Part shown: in pieces, positions 1 through 15,000 of the stretch
Numbering within the stretch: the stretch's first letter is position 1
How the letters are laid out: every line of letters starts with the position of its first letter
From: Theristus sp. LFF4_11
Taxonomy: Eukaryota; Nematoda; Chromadorea; Monhysterida; Xyalidae
DNA: 64,000 nucleotides
Assembly (NCBI GenBank): GCA_030248135.1
Contig: JASANC010001810.1
Coordinates: forward strand, 150,632-214,631
Direction: 5' to 3'
The notes under the pieces: model-generated
Databases searched by the model: none
Seen by the model: only the letters and a program-made list of their open reading frames with translations
Told to the model about the DNA's origin: nothing
Program-made: the position numbers and the translations under genes

Positions 1-3000
1 AGTCGGACAACATCTGGCGCGCTTTCAGTTTTCCGTCGCCCGCAAACGCCCAGACCATGTTCGAGACAAGCGAGCGACTGATGAATCGTTCTAATTGATC
101 CATCTGAAATTAAATTAAAAATAGAAAGAATTTACAATGGACGACATTTGCGTACAACTAGCAGGTTTGAGTGCAGCCTATCTAACAACCAGGTACATAA
201 CTAACAGAATGCAGCAGCACTCGAGTGAGCCTTCGCATTCTAGATGAAGGGGATCGAAAAATATCGCCTACGTGCACCCTAGCTGACTGTAAATTGGCGG
301 CACGGCCCTGGACAACAAAGCAGACTGACTGCAGTGCCCTCGGTCAGATCATATGGTTGAGCCGCTGGCATTGTTCAACAAACAAGCACAAATGAAAGTT
401 GCAAAGCGCACGGCTACCTGCATCGGGAAGTCGGAGTGCTGCGCGTTGTACAGCTGCACCTGGCGGATGCTGTAGTTCAACATGGCGAACATTGAGCTGA
501 GCGCTCGATTGCGTGTGAAGTCCATCACGTGATCAAGGTCCTTCTCGGCATACGACAGACAGCGCGCCACGAGGCCGTCGGAGGCAAAGTGCGGCGACAG
601 CATTTGCGACACGTAACGTTGCACCTGTGCAGAGGACGTTGCTAGGAACGCTTGTTTTCTAGAGTTGATCGGCTTGATTTGCAACTTTGCAAAAATTGTT
701 GACCAATCTAGAACTTCAGACATTTGGCATAACGACACAATATCATGGTCAGAACTGCATGATGCAGCGTGTTTTGCAAAGTGCCTGCAAGCCTGCGTGC
801 AGTCGCATGCACGAAACAATCGGTTGCTGCATTACTCCACCGGTGAGTCGGTATTGAATCGCACCCAAAATGTGCAAGCATCATGCAATTAAATGCATTT
901 CCAACAGCACTCCACTCCCACACACACACACACACAATCCAACAATCACCACCCCCAACCTGCATGTTCGGCGTCAGCATCTCGTCCGTGAGCGCGTCCG
1001 CGGTGGGTGACCGGCCGGTGGGTAGAGCGGCCTTCGACTGAGCGCTGGCCTCGAGCTCGTCGAGGCTGACCGAGCGCAGACGCCTGATGTACTGCTCGAA
1101 CAGCATGTCGGCCGTGACCACCTCCTCCGAGAACCACACCATCCCGCAACGACTCACGGTCGCCAGCGTCGCGTACCGCAGGTCTTGCACCTCGAACATG
1201 ATGCGCACCTGAGTCAGTGGCTTGCGGTTGTAACTTTGTTGAAATTTGGAAGGCCTTGTTACTAGGAAGTGGGGTTTTTGTTTGCTTCAGAGTTCATTTC
1301 AATGAAATGAACTCTTCAACTGGAATACATATTTCGTCGTGGACTGGTGGGTGACTCCTGTTTCAAATAATGGAGCCGTATGAATTCGGAATTCAAATTC
1401 TGTTTGCATCGGGATTGTCCGACAGTCTTGTTTGGACATCCTCTCTTACCAGACCATACAAAACCGAGTTTACAAACATTCGGCGGTATTGCCAATCGCT
1501 CTCCATTCGGCAACGTCAACAGTTTGTTGTCATCAAGGACACTGTTCAAGTTCTCGACCCACTCCGGATCAACGTCACCGTCGAATATGATCCACTGACG
1601 TTTGTCGAGTTCACCACGAACGTTGTCCACAATTCTGAAGTTTTGTTTTTTTCAATGGAAAATTTCAGAGAAACTGATAAATGTTATTTCATCAGTGAAA
1701 ATAATCAAAAAAGGCGACCGACTTGCGGAGCATGTGCGTGAACAGGCCGTCCGTCCATTCGCGCGTGTTCGGGTCCAGCGTGCCGTAGAGCGCGTCCTTG
1801 CTGATCGCTTTCGGATCGATGACGTGCGCCACACCTGACAAACATGAAGCACAAAAATAATCGAAATTTTCGGAAAATTCTGTTGCGGTTTTTCGTTTTT
1901 GCCAAAGGGTGGATCATTTTTGTGTATATTCACTAAAACCAATCAAAATAAATTGCAATTTTTTGGAATGTTGTTGACTGGTGTGACTCGTGTAGTCAAC
2001 CAGTCAACTGCAGGTAAACGATTTTCACTTTCCGTCACCATCTCAAAGAAACGCAACGCACCTTCCATGCCAGTGATGCGTTTCAAGGCGGTCAACAGCA
2101 CACGCCACGCGGTCGATTTGCCTGATCCGGACGGTCCGACCATCATGAGACCGTGATTGAGGTTGGTGATCTGGAACAACTGCAGCACCTTCTCGACCCA
2201 CGCAGCGCCCGGCTCACCCTCGACGTCCGAGTAGCACAGCGAGCGCTCCTCACAGACGCGGTGCACTTCCTCGCGGAGGCTGCACACGTGCAAAAAAACG
2301 TTGCCGACGCGATCCATGTGAACACAAAAGTTCATCATAATTCAAGACCAATTCAGAAAGCAGCCAATCAGCTGGTGGCCTACGATTCACAGTTCGATTA
2401 TATTTCTGTTTCGCTGCCCCCCCAAACAAACCGTTGCATCTGATTGCGTGTGTACGGCACGCCCGGGAACACGTCAGAGAGCAGACTGAACAGCAACGGG
2501 ATGTCCTCAGCGACAAGCTTCGGCACGATTGTTTCGCAGACCAGTTGGATCAGGATCTGTTGGAGAGTTGTTGGAAGTGACAAGTGTCCCAAATCGGAGC
2601 GTAAATTTTCAATTTCAAAGTTCACAGTTTGGTGTTTCCAGCACTGAAACTCAGTGGTCATGAAATCGAAATTTCAACGCACTCAACCACGAGCGCTCAT
2701 TAGTCTAACGTGTTCTGTAAAGCCATCATTGTTTCACACAGCGGCACGGCACAACAAACAAACAAACATTTGCGCGGCAAGTTTACACGCGCTAGAACTG
2801 CACAGGCAATCAGCATGGCATAATCCAAGCAAACCTCCTGTTCGTTCAACTGCTCGGCAATGGACGCCTCCGTGATCGTTTCACCGCGTTCAATCGCCTG
2901 CTCCTTCAGCTGTTGTATTCGATCCCGCTTAATTGTACCCGCACTACTCAGCACGTACTTCAGCGCACGCAGGCCAAAGTCGTAGTGAGACTGGTTCGAT

Positions 3001-6000
3001 AGTTGCTCCAGGCACAGTCTGCAATTGGACAAAGACTGTCCGTCGACAAGTTGAGTAGATGGATTTCAAATTTCAGTATTCTGTAACCGTTCTGGCCGTT
3101 GTCACAATTGCTCAATATTTCCTTTTCCAACGATTCCTTTTTTTGTATAATTGTTATCATAGCGCTTCAAGTTTTCTCGAAACATATGCAGTCGGCGCAT
3201 TCTGGCATGGTGATTGGCCGCATCGAGCTCGCTGCACCAATAAACGAGCTCACATCAAAAAAATCTGAATGCCCTCAGCTGATTGCTGACGATCCACTGT
3301 TCGACGAAGTGTGTGAAGTACTTGAGTTGGTTTCAAACAAAACGCAACCAAACACCAAAAACCAAACACAGAAAACCGCAACCAAAACAGCACGCACGAG
3401 AAGAGCGGCACGACTTTCTGCGCGAGCTTCTCGGCGGTGCGGAATCCCTGCGAGAACAGGGTCACTTGCGCGATCAGCTGCATGTCCGGCTTGGTCATCG
3501 CCAACGAGCGGAACAACTGCTTCAGGTTGTCGGGCAGGTTCGAGCGGCCGGCGTAGCCGGGGTTCATCGTGATAAAGATCGCCATGTCCGGGTTCACGTG
3601 CACCTGCTTGCCGATCAGGTCGACCGTCAGTGCGCTCGTGTCTGTAAAGGGGACAGTGGAATTGGGCAAATTTAAATGGAATTACTGCAAATCAGTTTTG
3701 TGGTGTTTTTTAATTCATCTGTTTTTTGGTTTACGACCATGCGGGTTTCGTATGCGTCTGTGCGGCAAAATACCGAAAGTAACTAAATGTAAATCGTCAG
3801 GCTGAATTTTGTGTTGGCCAGAAACAACAGCGTCTTCTACCTCTTCGCTGTTTGCTCTTCAGCACGTCCTTCGTAAAGTGCTGCTTAATCATGCAAATTC
3901 ACCCCACCAAAAGCCAAAAACAGTCAACATCAAAACCTTTGGTGTTGTGCAGCGTCTGTCGCAGCGTCTCTTGAATGGCTTGGATCTGCTGACTGCACGC
4001 GGAGAGCATGCGCTCCTCGAGACGATTGAACTCATCGAAGCAGCCCCATGCGCCCACTTGGCAGAGACCGACAAAGATGCGACCCATAGCCTGTAGAATC
4101 TCGTTGATTTCCCATCAAAGTCTTGCCAATTGGCTGTCCCAACGCAGGTCATTCAGGTAAAAAAATGGCTAAAAACCACTTCTTCGCATCGCATACTGTT
4201 CAGGTTCATGGGGGTTTCGCTAAATGAAATAACACAAAATTCTCTACAAAACGCCGAATGCAACCTGGAAATCGAACGTCTCATCACAATTGAAGACGAG
4301 CACAAATCGGCCGAGCTGGTTTCCCAGGGCTTTCACGGTTTCGGTTTTGCCCGTGCCGGCCGGTCCAAACGGAGAGCCGCCCAGCTTTGCGTCCAGCGCC
4401 TGCGTCATCGTCAGGTAGCAGCGGTCGCACAAAGGCGTCTGCACCAGCTTCTCTTGCACGCCGAGGTATCTGAGAGTTTCTTGCAGTTTCTCATTGATTT
4501 CTTACAGCACGCTCAAACTGCAACCATATGCAGTTGGTGCATTTTGGCATTTGTATCTGGCACGCCGGCAAATTGGCTATACCGAGCTCATGGGATAAAT
4601 CAGTCAGCCCAATTCGAAGGCAGCCAATCAGCTGATTACCTGTGATTTATAGTTCGACTTCGACTTCTGTGTTACTTTGATGAATTTAAAATCCGAATTA
4701 CATTTGATTGATCCGTGTAGCGAAGAATGAAACCGCTTAAAAACGAAACACCACCAACACACAAAAACTTTCGGACAGTATTAGACGTACCAAAAGCTCC
4801 AAAACGGGACAAAAAGCAAAAAAACGCACTCAAAGCCGTAGAAGAACGAGGCATTCGCCATTTTTATGGTCAACCGATGCAGCACATCAGCGACGGACGG
4901 ATCGAAATAGAAACGCATTTGGCGCAGCCACTGGAACGATCGCACGTTGTTCACGTTCTGCTCGATCAGCAGACGGTTGACATCGCGTTTATGCACGAAC
5001 TCGATGATCTGAATGGGCAGAACGAGTTTGGTGCGAAAGGATCGTTTTTGGGGACCTAAATGTATCATACTTTGTTTGGGGTGTGCCAAAACCGCACAGT
5101 TTAATACACGATTTCATCGCAATTTGCTGATTGGCTGCCTTTTTTAATATACTTGCCGTGTCTTGAGGTCTGTACGCTCTGAAAATCTCCAACCAAAACA
5201 GAGAAAACGGAGTGAGCAGAACAATCTGAATGAATGCAGCTTCAAATACCAATTTCGACTTTATTTGTGATTTTGAATAGGAGAGACCAACTTCTCGAAG
5301 CTTTTGGGTGCTGGAAAAAATTGGGAAATAGAACGGTTTTAAAACGGAAATAAAACCGGTTTTTCTTGGCCATATAAAAAACCGGCTTTTTACCAACCTA
5401 AGCGAAATTCAAACGAAACTGACCAAATGCTCGAGTTTCTTGCGTCGCAATGGCGGCTGTTCCTGGAGCACACTGTCTGCGAGCAGATTCAACGAGGCAG
5501 TGACGCTGTCACGCGACGCAGCCAGCGATTTGCCGTTCGACAGCGCTGCCTCCACCTGCTCAGACCACGAGATTTGCACCGTCAACACGATGATCTGCGC
5601 CTGAAATGCAAACGCAGGAATAATGATCAGGGTGAGGAGTGAGGAGTTTGAAACACTAATCGGGACTATTGGTACTTTCGATCGTGAGCACTTTCATGCA
5701 AATACAATAAAATGGGATTTTCTAAACTAATTTTTACTGCTGACAATAAATTTCAAATACAGTCAGACAACAACGATAATTGTGCGTGCAATGAGCAAAC
5801 ACCGCAACGCACCGGATACTTATCGAGCCACTGCATGTAGTCGTCGGCATTGATTTCACCCCCGGCTTTGAATTTCGCGAAGTCCGCTACGGACTGTGCG
5901 AGCATTTTGGCGAGCGTGCTACGCATCTCAGCCTCGACGCGCGACAGCCACTCGTTGATTCGCTGGTCTTTGATCGTCACTGATTGGCTGAATTGAATCT

Positions 6001-9000
6001 GAAATTGAGAACACAAAAGTCGGTGGAAATAAGCGATCTTTCAAATCGTAACATCTGTGATTTTAAATTTTTGAACTAACGGATCGGCAGCACATAACGG
6101 ATTTCTACATGGCTGATTGATTTATACCAGAGCGATCTTATCTGGCCAATCAATCAGTTCAGCATCACCGACTTTGCTATTTGCTATTTTTGCAAGTTCC
6201 AACACTTCGCCTGCAAAACGTTCTCAGAATCGCGCAGAACGCGCACCTCCTCCCCCTCGCGTGACACCAGTCCCAGCACGGTGGTCTCGTCTTCACTGAG
6301 CTTCACCGCAGACACGCCAGCGAACATTTTCTTGAAGTGCTTCTGTAGTCGTGTGATGTTCTTGCTGTTGCCAATAATCTCCAGCAAATCCTCGTCGCCG
6401 ACAAAGTAGAAACTGAAAAAAGGGCGAATTGAAGTCTCAATGGTTCATATTCAGAATATTTTTTTGCAAATTTCTGTGCATTCATCCAATCATTTTTATT
6501 TGAAGATTTTGTAGGAAACTTTCTGTGCAATGCATCCATCCAATAATTTCATTTCGCAGATTTTGCAAAGAACAATTTTAGTTCATGTAGCTTCCGTTTC
6601 AAAAAAACAGTTTTTTTCAAAGACCCACTGTTTCTCTGATAATAAGCCAATCAAAAAAGATACTGCCATACAGCTTGCCAATGAAAACAAAACTGAAAAA
6701 AACAACTCCCAAAGTTTTCACATTCACGCCAACCAACCGTGGAAACGACGCCCGCTCACGTTCCAGATATTCACCGAGCGCCTTCTGAATTTTCGCCAGC
6801 AGATCTGCGAGTCGCTCCAGGAGTCGCTGGACACCCTGGAAGTTGACGATCTCGAGCACACGAGGCGACGCCGTCACTTTCTTCATTAGACCCAGGAACT
6901 CGGTGCTGATACTGGAAACATAGAAACAGAAAAGATGTTGCTTGACAGTTCTACCGGTGTTATTTCACTCGAGTTGGTTGAATCTTTTTATTTTGACTGT
7001 GCATCGTCAGAAACAGCGAAGTAAACGGAGTTACGGAACGCAGTTTCATAACGGAACAAAAAGACGCTCGTATGTTATTAATTGGTCAAAATGGTAAATT
7101 TTTGATTGATCGTTCCCATACTGACAAAACCACTGACTGACCTATATATCTACTCTATTCTGTCCAGTCCACAAAGTACAAAAAAGCTACAAACCAGCAA
7201 ACTGGACACACAGCCGTTCTGTAAACGTAAAGCAACAGAACGAATAAAAAAACTCAAACCTCGAAAATCGCGACGTCTCAACCGGCAGCAGTGTCTTGAT
7301 GTCGGCCGATCCAGTGAAGATTCCCTCCAAGTAAACCCAACGGCGTTGCACATCGATCCAAACATCGAACAGCCCGTTGATTCGGTTCAACTTGTCCTCC
7401 CAGGCGAGCGCTTCCTCTTCGAATTCCTGCAAAATTGAATTTGATGAACCAGTGAACCTGACAGACAGTTGTGACGTCGTTACAGGCATACAGCGTGTGT
7501 TTGCCATGCGAGTTGTGGTGGGTGTGTGTTCTTTAGGCTTACTGATTGCTTTCTCATATCACTGGTCCAAACCTAAACACGGAAATTCACTGTTATTTGG
7601 TTACTTACTTACTTATTGTCACTGCCTATTCATTTGGTGTCATGTCCACTGTTCTCAATTATTGACTTGCCTACTCATGGTGTCCAACACTTCTCTGGTA
7701 TTAGCCGTGCAATGCAGAATAACACTGAACTGAAGTACTGAACTAAACTGAACTCAATAAAGTTCGGTTCTCGCACATTGAGTTCTTCATGCGGCAACCA
7801 ATCATCACAATCGCTCCAATTCTAGCAAATCACCAAGCAACACCAAAAGTGTGATTTCCACGCAGCCCGAGACCAACCTTATAATAGGGCGAGAGTTTCA
7901 TGGCGGCGAGACTGTTTATGTGCTCCTTGAGTTTGTTGAACAGATCATCCCAGCCGCGGATGAGTTTCGTCTTGTTCTGGTAGTTCACCAGTTCCACCTC
8001 GTACGAGTTCCACTGGTCGCGCACTTGCTTCAGGAACTCCTCCAGCGCCATCTCGCCTTGCGCCACCAGAATCACGTCCTTGATGGCCGCCTCGCATCGT
8101 TGTAGGTCGGCGTCCCAGACCTGCGGTCGGGTTTCTTTGAATGACCAAAGATTGCGAGTTTTGGATTCGTATTTTCACGGTTGAGTTGAACTGAAAACAT
8201 GCATCTGGCAGGCGATTGACGACCAATCCCGCTCAATGCATCATGTATGACCAAATATCCCAAAACTCAAATGCGACCAATCAGTAAATTGCAACGAAAT
8301 AAAGTGCGCACTTGGCCGAGTGTCAGATCACTGAGATTCCAGGTGACACGCAGCTGCTTCTGCAGTGCTCGCCAGTGCCGTTCTTTCAGCGCCTCCGACT
8401 TCAACTCGACCACCATCATGTTGACCTGAAAAGAGCATAGAATTTCAACCTTATAGAATCTTCAATTCTCCCATCGAACCATCAATTTTTAAACAGAACC
8501 CAAGCGAAATTTCCAATTTGTCGCTACCCTACCATTCTTTCCGCATGCAACACACGTTTGCATCAAAATCAGTCCGTCTTGACACCCACGCCAATGTCCA
8601 ATCAGACACAGCAAACTGAGAATCTCCAAACAACGCACGCACACCTTTGTGTACGATTGCAACTGTCGTTTCACGTGCTCATAGCTGTCGTAGGTTCGAT
8701 ATTTCGCCGGCAACTCCTTCAGCTGGCCGAGCAGCGCATCGAGCTGCTGACGCAACTTGCGAGGCTGCACCGACAGCCACGGCTTCTCGCGCAGCTCGTC
8801 CAAGTTGCTGTGCAGCGGCGCCAGCGCTTGCCAGACGCCTGCACAACGCGACAATCGTGCACGGTCGTTTTTTTTAAATTTCGATTTCACTTTTTATTTG
8901 CATTGTTCGTCACGTGGATCTCAATAGAACAAAATGTGATATGAAAATCACAAAAAGATTATTGGCGCAAATTCTCTTGCATAATTCTTCACTGATTGGC

Positions 9001-12000
9001 TGCCTCGGGCACCCAGCCAATCAGCGTGAAGAATAAAAAAGAAATGGCGGAATAGTCATTCATTCCCCAGGACCACGTCACCATCACAATTTTTCAAGTC
9101 TAGAACACTGACCGAACAAAATCGAATGGTAGAGGCTGGCGCTGCCCAGCCAAGTGACGAGTGATTGACCGACCTTTCAGATCAGTCAACTCTTCCAGTG
9201 CGACGTTCATGCGTTCATTCTGTGGCGCCGTCGCCAACGCCGAGTCGGTCAGCTCCAGGGCGTCCTTGGCCTTCAGAATGTTGTCACGGTCCTCCTTCAG
9301 ACGATTCAGCTTGTTCTCGTAGATCTTCAGCGACTCCAACGCGTGCTCCGGGCGTTGCGCACCCTGAAAGACACTGGTGCATTTTGGTGTTCTTTAAAAA
9401 ACGGTTGACAAAAATGTCACCGTCCCCCTCTCGTGGCGATAGGATTGGCCAGAAGGACGCAGTGTCCAGTTTCGTTAAACCACCGGAGTTTGGGTGCAGT
9501 AAAAGAGAACACAAACACGTTTAGCGCCTGCACCTGATCCGCTTTTATTCTGGTTCCATTGTTCGTGTTTCTGGAACCGGTGAGGGAGTCAAAAAATTTA
9601 AAAAAAGTTTGGTTGAGTTTGACACCTTCCGGATTGACAAAACTCAAAATCAACCACGAATCAAAGTTCTCATGAAAGTACAATCAAAAACAGCAAAGAA
9701 CGCACGGCCGTCGGTTTGCCGTTCTCCCAATCGCTGAGCAGCTCGTTGGTGCGCGCCTCGACCGCTTGATCTTCCTGTCGGATCTTGTTCTGCAGTGTGC
9801 TCACCTGAAGCATTTGAAATTGTAACAAACAAAACAGCAGAAAGCTCAATATTTGATGAGAATTCAGCTCGACAACAATTGAACGAAAAGCAATGAATGA
9901 AACAAAAATACAAGCTAAATGAAAATCGGAAAATTTTAAATCAAAAAATAAAACAGGCACATCAAAAAAGCTGAAATCAAATCACAACAATCATCAATTC
10001 CGATTTCTCGAACCTGCGTCTGAATGGCGGAGTCCTTGCGTGAGAGAATGTCACAAAACGCGTCCCATTCGCCGTCGACGTTCTCACTGTACAGCCAGTT
10101 GCTCGGAAACTGAAACCGTTGACGCTCCAATAGACGCTGACCATCGCGGTATTGTTCAACCTGGAAACCGCACAGTCAGAAACAACATTCCAGACACACA
10201 CAAAACACTGGTTATAAAAAGACACTTCAGACTGATTGGCTGACCTGTTGCTGCCACTGCTTCGTCTGTCGTTTCAGTCCCTGCACGTACGTGATGAAGC
10301 CGACCGCTTCGCCCGTCGACGCCGCATCGACCGACTGCTGCTCCAGCTCGTTGCGTGACTTTGACACATCGCCAAAGAAGCTCTGCATCTGACCGCCGAG
10401 CGTCTGACCGAACTTCTGCAGTACGTCCTTGTGCCACGAGTCGTACTTCAGCGACACTTTCGATTGCACCTTCGCGTAGTCGATTATGACCGGACCGATC
10501 TCGCGTCGCGTTTCCGACGTGTCGAACGTGGCGCGCGATTTTCTGTCATTGAGAAAGTGTTTGGTTCGAGTTTATGAAATCTGTTATTGCTTGTTATTAT
10601 ACAGTTGTGCAGTGCCTGTCTCATTCAAACTCCTATTTACTGCAGATTACAAATCAATCAACTCAAATCACAAAGCAACAATTCAATATAGCCGAAGTGA
10701 GTGACCTTCCTAATCACGGAGATACGACATAGTCAAGCAAATTTGAACTGCAGCGTCCAGCATGAAAGTGAATCTCTTTTTATGAGTGGCATAACCAAAA
10801 AGTCAATGTGTTTCGCTAGCACGATCGATCAGTGATAAACTGCGAGCCTCAGACCAACTTGATCTCAATCAGCGTTTTCATCCATCGGCCCAGGTCGACG
10901 CCCATGCGCTCATACAGCGAGTCCGCTTGCAGATCCCACAGCGACTGGTAGCGAAGCCATTCCTGAGAAAAGCACAAAAAAATAAAGGATAAACCGTGCT
11001 TCCGCGTATGGACCCGTAAAAAACAGGTTGCTTCACCAACAAGAAACTCAAATCTTGCCAGAGTATCCCGCCCACAAATAGACCAATCAGAGCTTCCGCA
11101 GCCCAGCAGGTATAATGGAACTGATCGGAAATATCAAAAATGGCTTGAATTGAAACGATCAGCAAGAACCGGCCACATTGCACCAGAACGGACGCACATT
11201 GACGTAGTCGCGGACGCGGTTCATGATATTCTCGACGGCACTGTAGGCAGTCTCCAACGTCTGCTGTCCGTCCGGCAGTTGACCGAGCAACGATCGATAG
11301 GTGCTCGCAGAGGCCGAGCGTTCAGAGGCGGAGATTTGGAAACGCGTCGACGTGATGCGCTCCTGCGACGTGACGATCGCTTGCCAGGCGAACAACTGCT
11401 CGAGCAGCCCTTGGCGGGCCTCTTCCATGCTCGGCGACAGGTACATCACTTGCTGCGTCAGGCGGATCTCGTGCAGTAGCGCCTGCAACGTCGGTGGGTT
11501 GGGTTGTGAATATAGGTGGTTATGCGAAGGCATGTGTTGGAAGCGCATATAGCGCCCATCAAGTAAGAACACCATTCCTTTCTGCTGAACCGTTCGTTAA
11601 GCTCATAAAACCAAAGCAAACGTCACCTCTCTCAGCGGTCATTGGCCCGTTGATTGGCGCACTGTGCCTGGCCAATCAGCGCGCTCCACTCAAATCAAGT
11701 CGAACCAATCAGCAATCAAGCAATACAGCGTCGTATCAAATAGCATTTTCTTGAGCTTCAACTCTTGCCCGCTCACTCACCGTAATGTTCGGCTCGCCGC
11801 CGGTGCTCTTTGGCAGCTGGTTCATATCGTCGACAGTGTCCAAGTCAGCATCGTTCTGCTGCGACGTGCCTTCAAGCGCCCGCGTCCACGCTTTGATCGC
11901 CTCTTGCAGACGCAGCGCAAGTTTTTGTTCGATCTGGACGAATATGGCAAATTGAAACCATTTTTGGGAAAACTAGAAGATTTTAAGCGTGAAAAAATGA

Positions 12001-15000
12001 ACATCAGATTCGATAAAGATGATCAAGCTCAGGCAATCAAACATGCCACGTTTCAACTCGGTTAGTCTCGTGTCACAGCAAATTCTGCCAACAGCATCAC
12101 GTACAATTGTAGATTGAGATTAGCGAAAAACCGTACCACTTTCGGCTTTATTTGCTTTGCCAACCCATCCTCAACACCACCACTGCACCTTTTCATCGAG
12201 CTGTTTCACCCAGATCGTCAGATTGCTGTACTGTCCGAGGCTGAGCGCATCGACTGCCTTCTGCACGTTGTTCAGGATCTGCTGGATGACGGGCGCCGCG
12301 TACTGGCACGTGTCGACGGCCGCCAACTGCACCTCGACCTGCTCGTGCAGCGTCAGCAACTCCTCCACCTGCTCCTGGTACTTCGCGATCGTCTCCGAGA
12401 ATTTCTTCACGTAGCCGTCCATCTTGTACGACTCCCAGCCGAGTGTGCCGCCCTGCATAACGGCAGTAGTTGAAAATTGAGTTCAAAATTTATAAGGCCT
12501 TTTTGCACCTTTCGAAAGCGACAGGCCACCGGAAATTGAAATGACACCAACCACGATAATCACTGGTGTGGGAGGCCTCGTCAGTGATGTGCCCAACCAT
12601 ATGTCCACCCAACCAAACTACCCCTTATTCCGTGTTCACCTCACTAATCAAGGTCTGCACATCCTTCTTCATGCCAGCGAGCAACAACGCGCAGTCTCGT
12701 CGATCAACGACTTTCTCGTTCACCAGATCGTACGTGCGCACAGACTCCAGCAGGCAGGTCGCAAACGGATACAGTTGATTCGCTTGGTGCGCCTTGTTCA
12801 CGACGCCCAACGGCACGCGGAAGCCCATGTGTTTCAGGTGGCGAACCTGTGCACGCATTGCAAGGGAATTTATGAAACGGCCGATTAGACACAAGGTCGA
12901 TCACATGAGACACAACCCGGACGATTAGGTAGGTACGTGCACTTCTTCTTTCACAACCAGTAAACCATGTACCGGACACGGCTATCAACAACACTGATAT
13001 TTGAATTTCGCGCTCGCGGAATGGCTGAACGCTGCACTTGGACGAAGGTTGCCAAAACACAAAACTTCCTTCATTCAGCAAAAGGATCGAGTTGATCCAA
13101 CTAGCAGCGATGATGTGTGATGCAATGATTTGTCCGATTCCAGTGATATGTGCCTTATACACACCAGGATTACAGGGTAACTGTTGCGTTGGTACCGTTC
13201 TCAATACCAACGCCAGCCATCCCTCCAGTCACCCAATAACCGCCAATCCACCAGCACAACTGCCTCGCCACTCAATCCAACCAGCCCCTCCCCCCCCCTC
13301 TCCAAGCCAGTCAATTTACCTCCTTTGCGAGCGTGATAACTTCGGGCAGAAAGTTCACCCTGAGCCTGAGGACGCTCTTGTTGTCGCGTGCGCGTCGCAT
13401 CTGCTCGATGACGAACACTTTACCGCCGGACACTTCCAGGCGACGCTGGTTGACTTTGTTCACCCATTCGTCAAAGATGTGCTGCGTGTTCAGTTTGGCG
13501 CGGAAATTGTCACCCTCCAACTTGAGCTGTTGTCCGTCGACGTGATTCTCCCAGCCCTTGCCGAGCACGTCCTCGACACGACGCAGGTACAGACTCAGTT
13601 GGCGGTCGATCTGGCATGTTTAGAGTAGACATTGACTGATGCACTTTTTTGTTTTTCTGGATTCTTTGGTTAAAATTTTGATGAAAATATGGTGTTTTTG
13701 CATGAAAAAATGAATGTTTTTTGTGAGAAAAGCCAAAATGTTGGACTTCTCGGAAAAAAACTTGTTACTTGTCGAATCCAGATGATCGAGCCGGACACTG
13801 GCGGAATGTCGTGCGCGTAGCCCATGACGTTCGCCTCGCTCTGTTGGTAGTGCACCTGGAATCAAGTGAAGAAACACTGAGCTGCTTGCCAGAGAAACAC
13901 ACAAGTGACAAAGTTGTTCAGTCGAAAGTGCCCGAGCCATATTCAAACAATCAAGCTGTTCTATAAAGCAATGGATGTTTCGATCAATCAACAACAAGCA
14001 CCCAATCAGCCAGCACCCAATCAACCGACGCCCAACCGTGAACTGTTTCTGCAGCTGCTCAATGTCCTGTTTCACGCGCTGTATCAACTGTGTCTGGTAC
14101 TCCCGGATGGCGCCACGGATGTGCGGCCGCACGAACAGCGCGTTGAAACGCGAGAAGATCGTGAACATCTCGTTGGCGTTCTTCGCGGCGCCGAGTTGAT
14201 CGCGCAGACGCGTGGTGATGCGCGCCTCAACACGGTCGATGCGCTCTTCGTAGCTGCAAGCACGCTGTTTCAGTGGACGCACAGCGAATTAGCAGCACAT
14301 GTGCCAATGCTTACTCGCTCATGTCATTCTACGTACGACGCATTAAAAACTTCACTCGTACTCGAATGTCGAATCGGATCATTCTCTTCGATGATTGCTC
14401 TGGCCGTTGATTCTCACAAAAAGTGAGTAATCCGTCACATGATTCGCCAAAGTCAGTCAATCGGTAGAAATTGTCGCGGATATCGAATCAAAAACGACAA
14501 AACAGAATCATGTCAAAAGAAACATTATCAAAAAACACTAACCGTCGCATGGCAGCCTCCCAGAGCTCGGATCCCTCCTTCGACAGATCAAGGCAGTCCA
14601 CCTCCTTTGCGTTCATGTATGCAACGTTCACCTCATCAACCGCATTCGCGTCCGCCACATCCATCACCGGCTCCGTTGGTTCGCCTTTCACCTGGTACAG
14701 GAGCACAACCTTTTTGGTCAAAAACTCTCGGTTCCCAGTTGCCGTTTGTGTAGATCAACAACAATGAAATCTTTTTGTGCGTTCAAAAACAGCGCCCCCC
14801 CCCGTCAGCAAGTTGTGCTCAAATGTGTGTGCCAATGCATCACAGAAACATGCTTAAAAGCAGTGTTGCAACTGAGTCCAAACCTCAGGTGTATCAGGTG
14901 AATCGCCGCCCGGTCGCGTTGCAGGTCGCAGCACCCGTGTGATCACTGTACGCAGCTGTTCGTGTTGACGACGGAATCTAAATACAAATAATAATTGGCT

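Noticed and set aside
13620..14282. 220-codon minus frame read as one exon
   Set aside because: It spans real dynein exons 13 and 14 plus two introns; homology breaks at the splice sites, so it was split.
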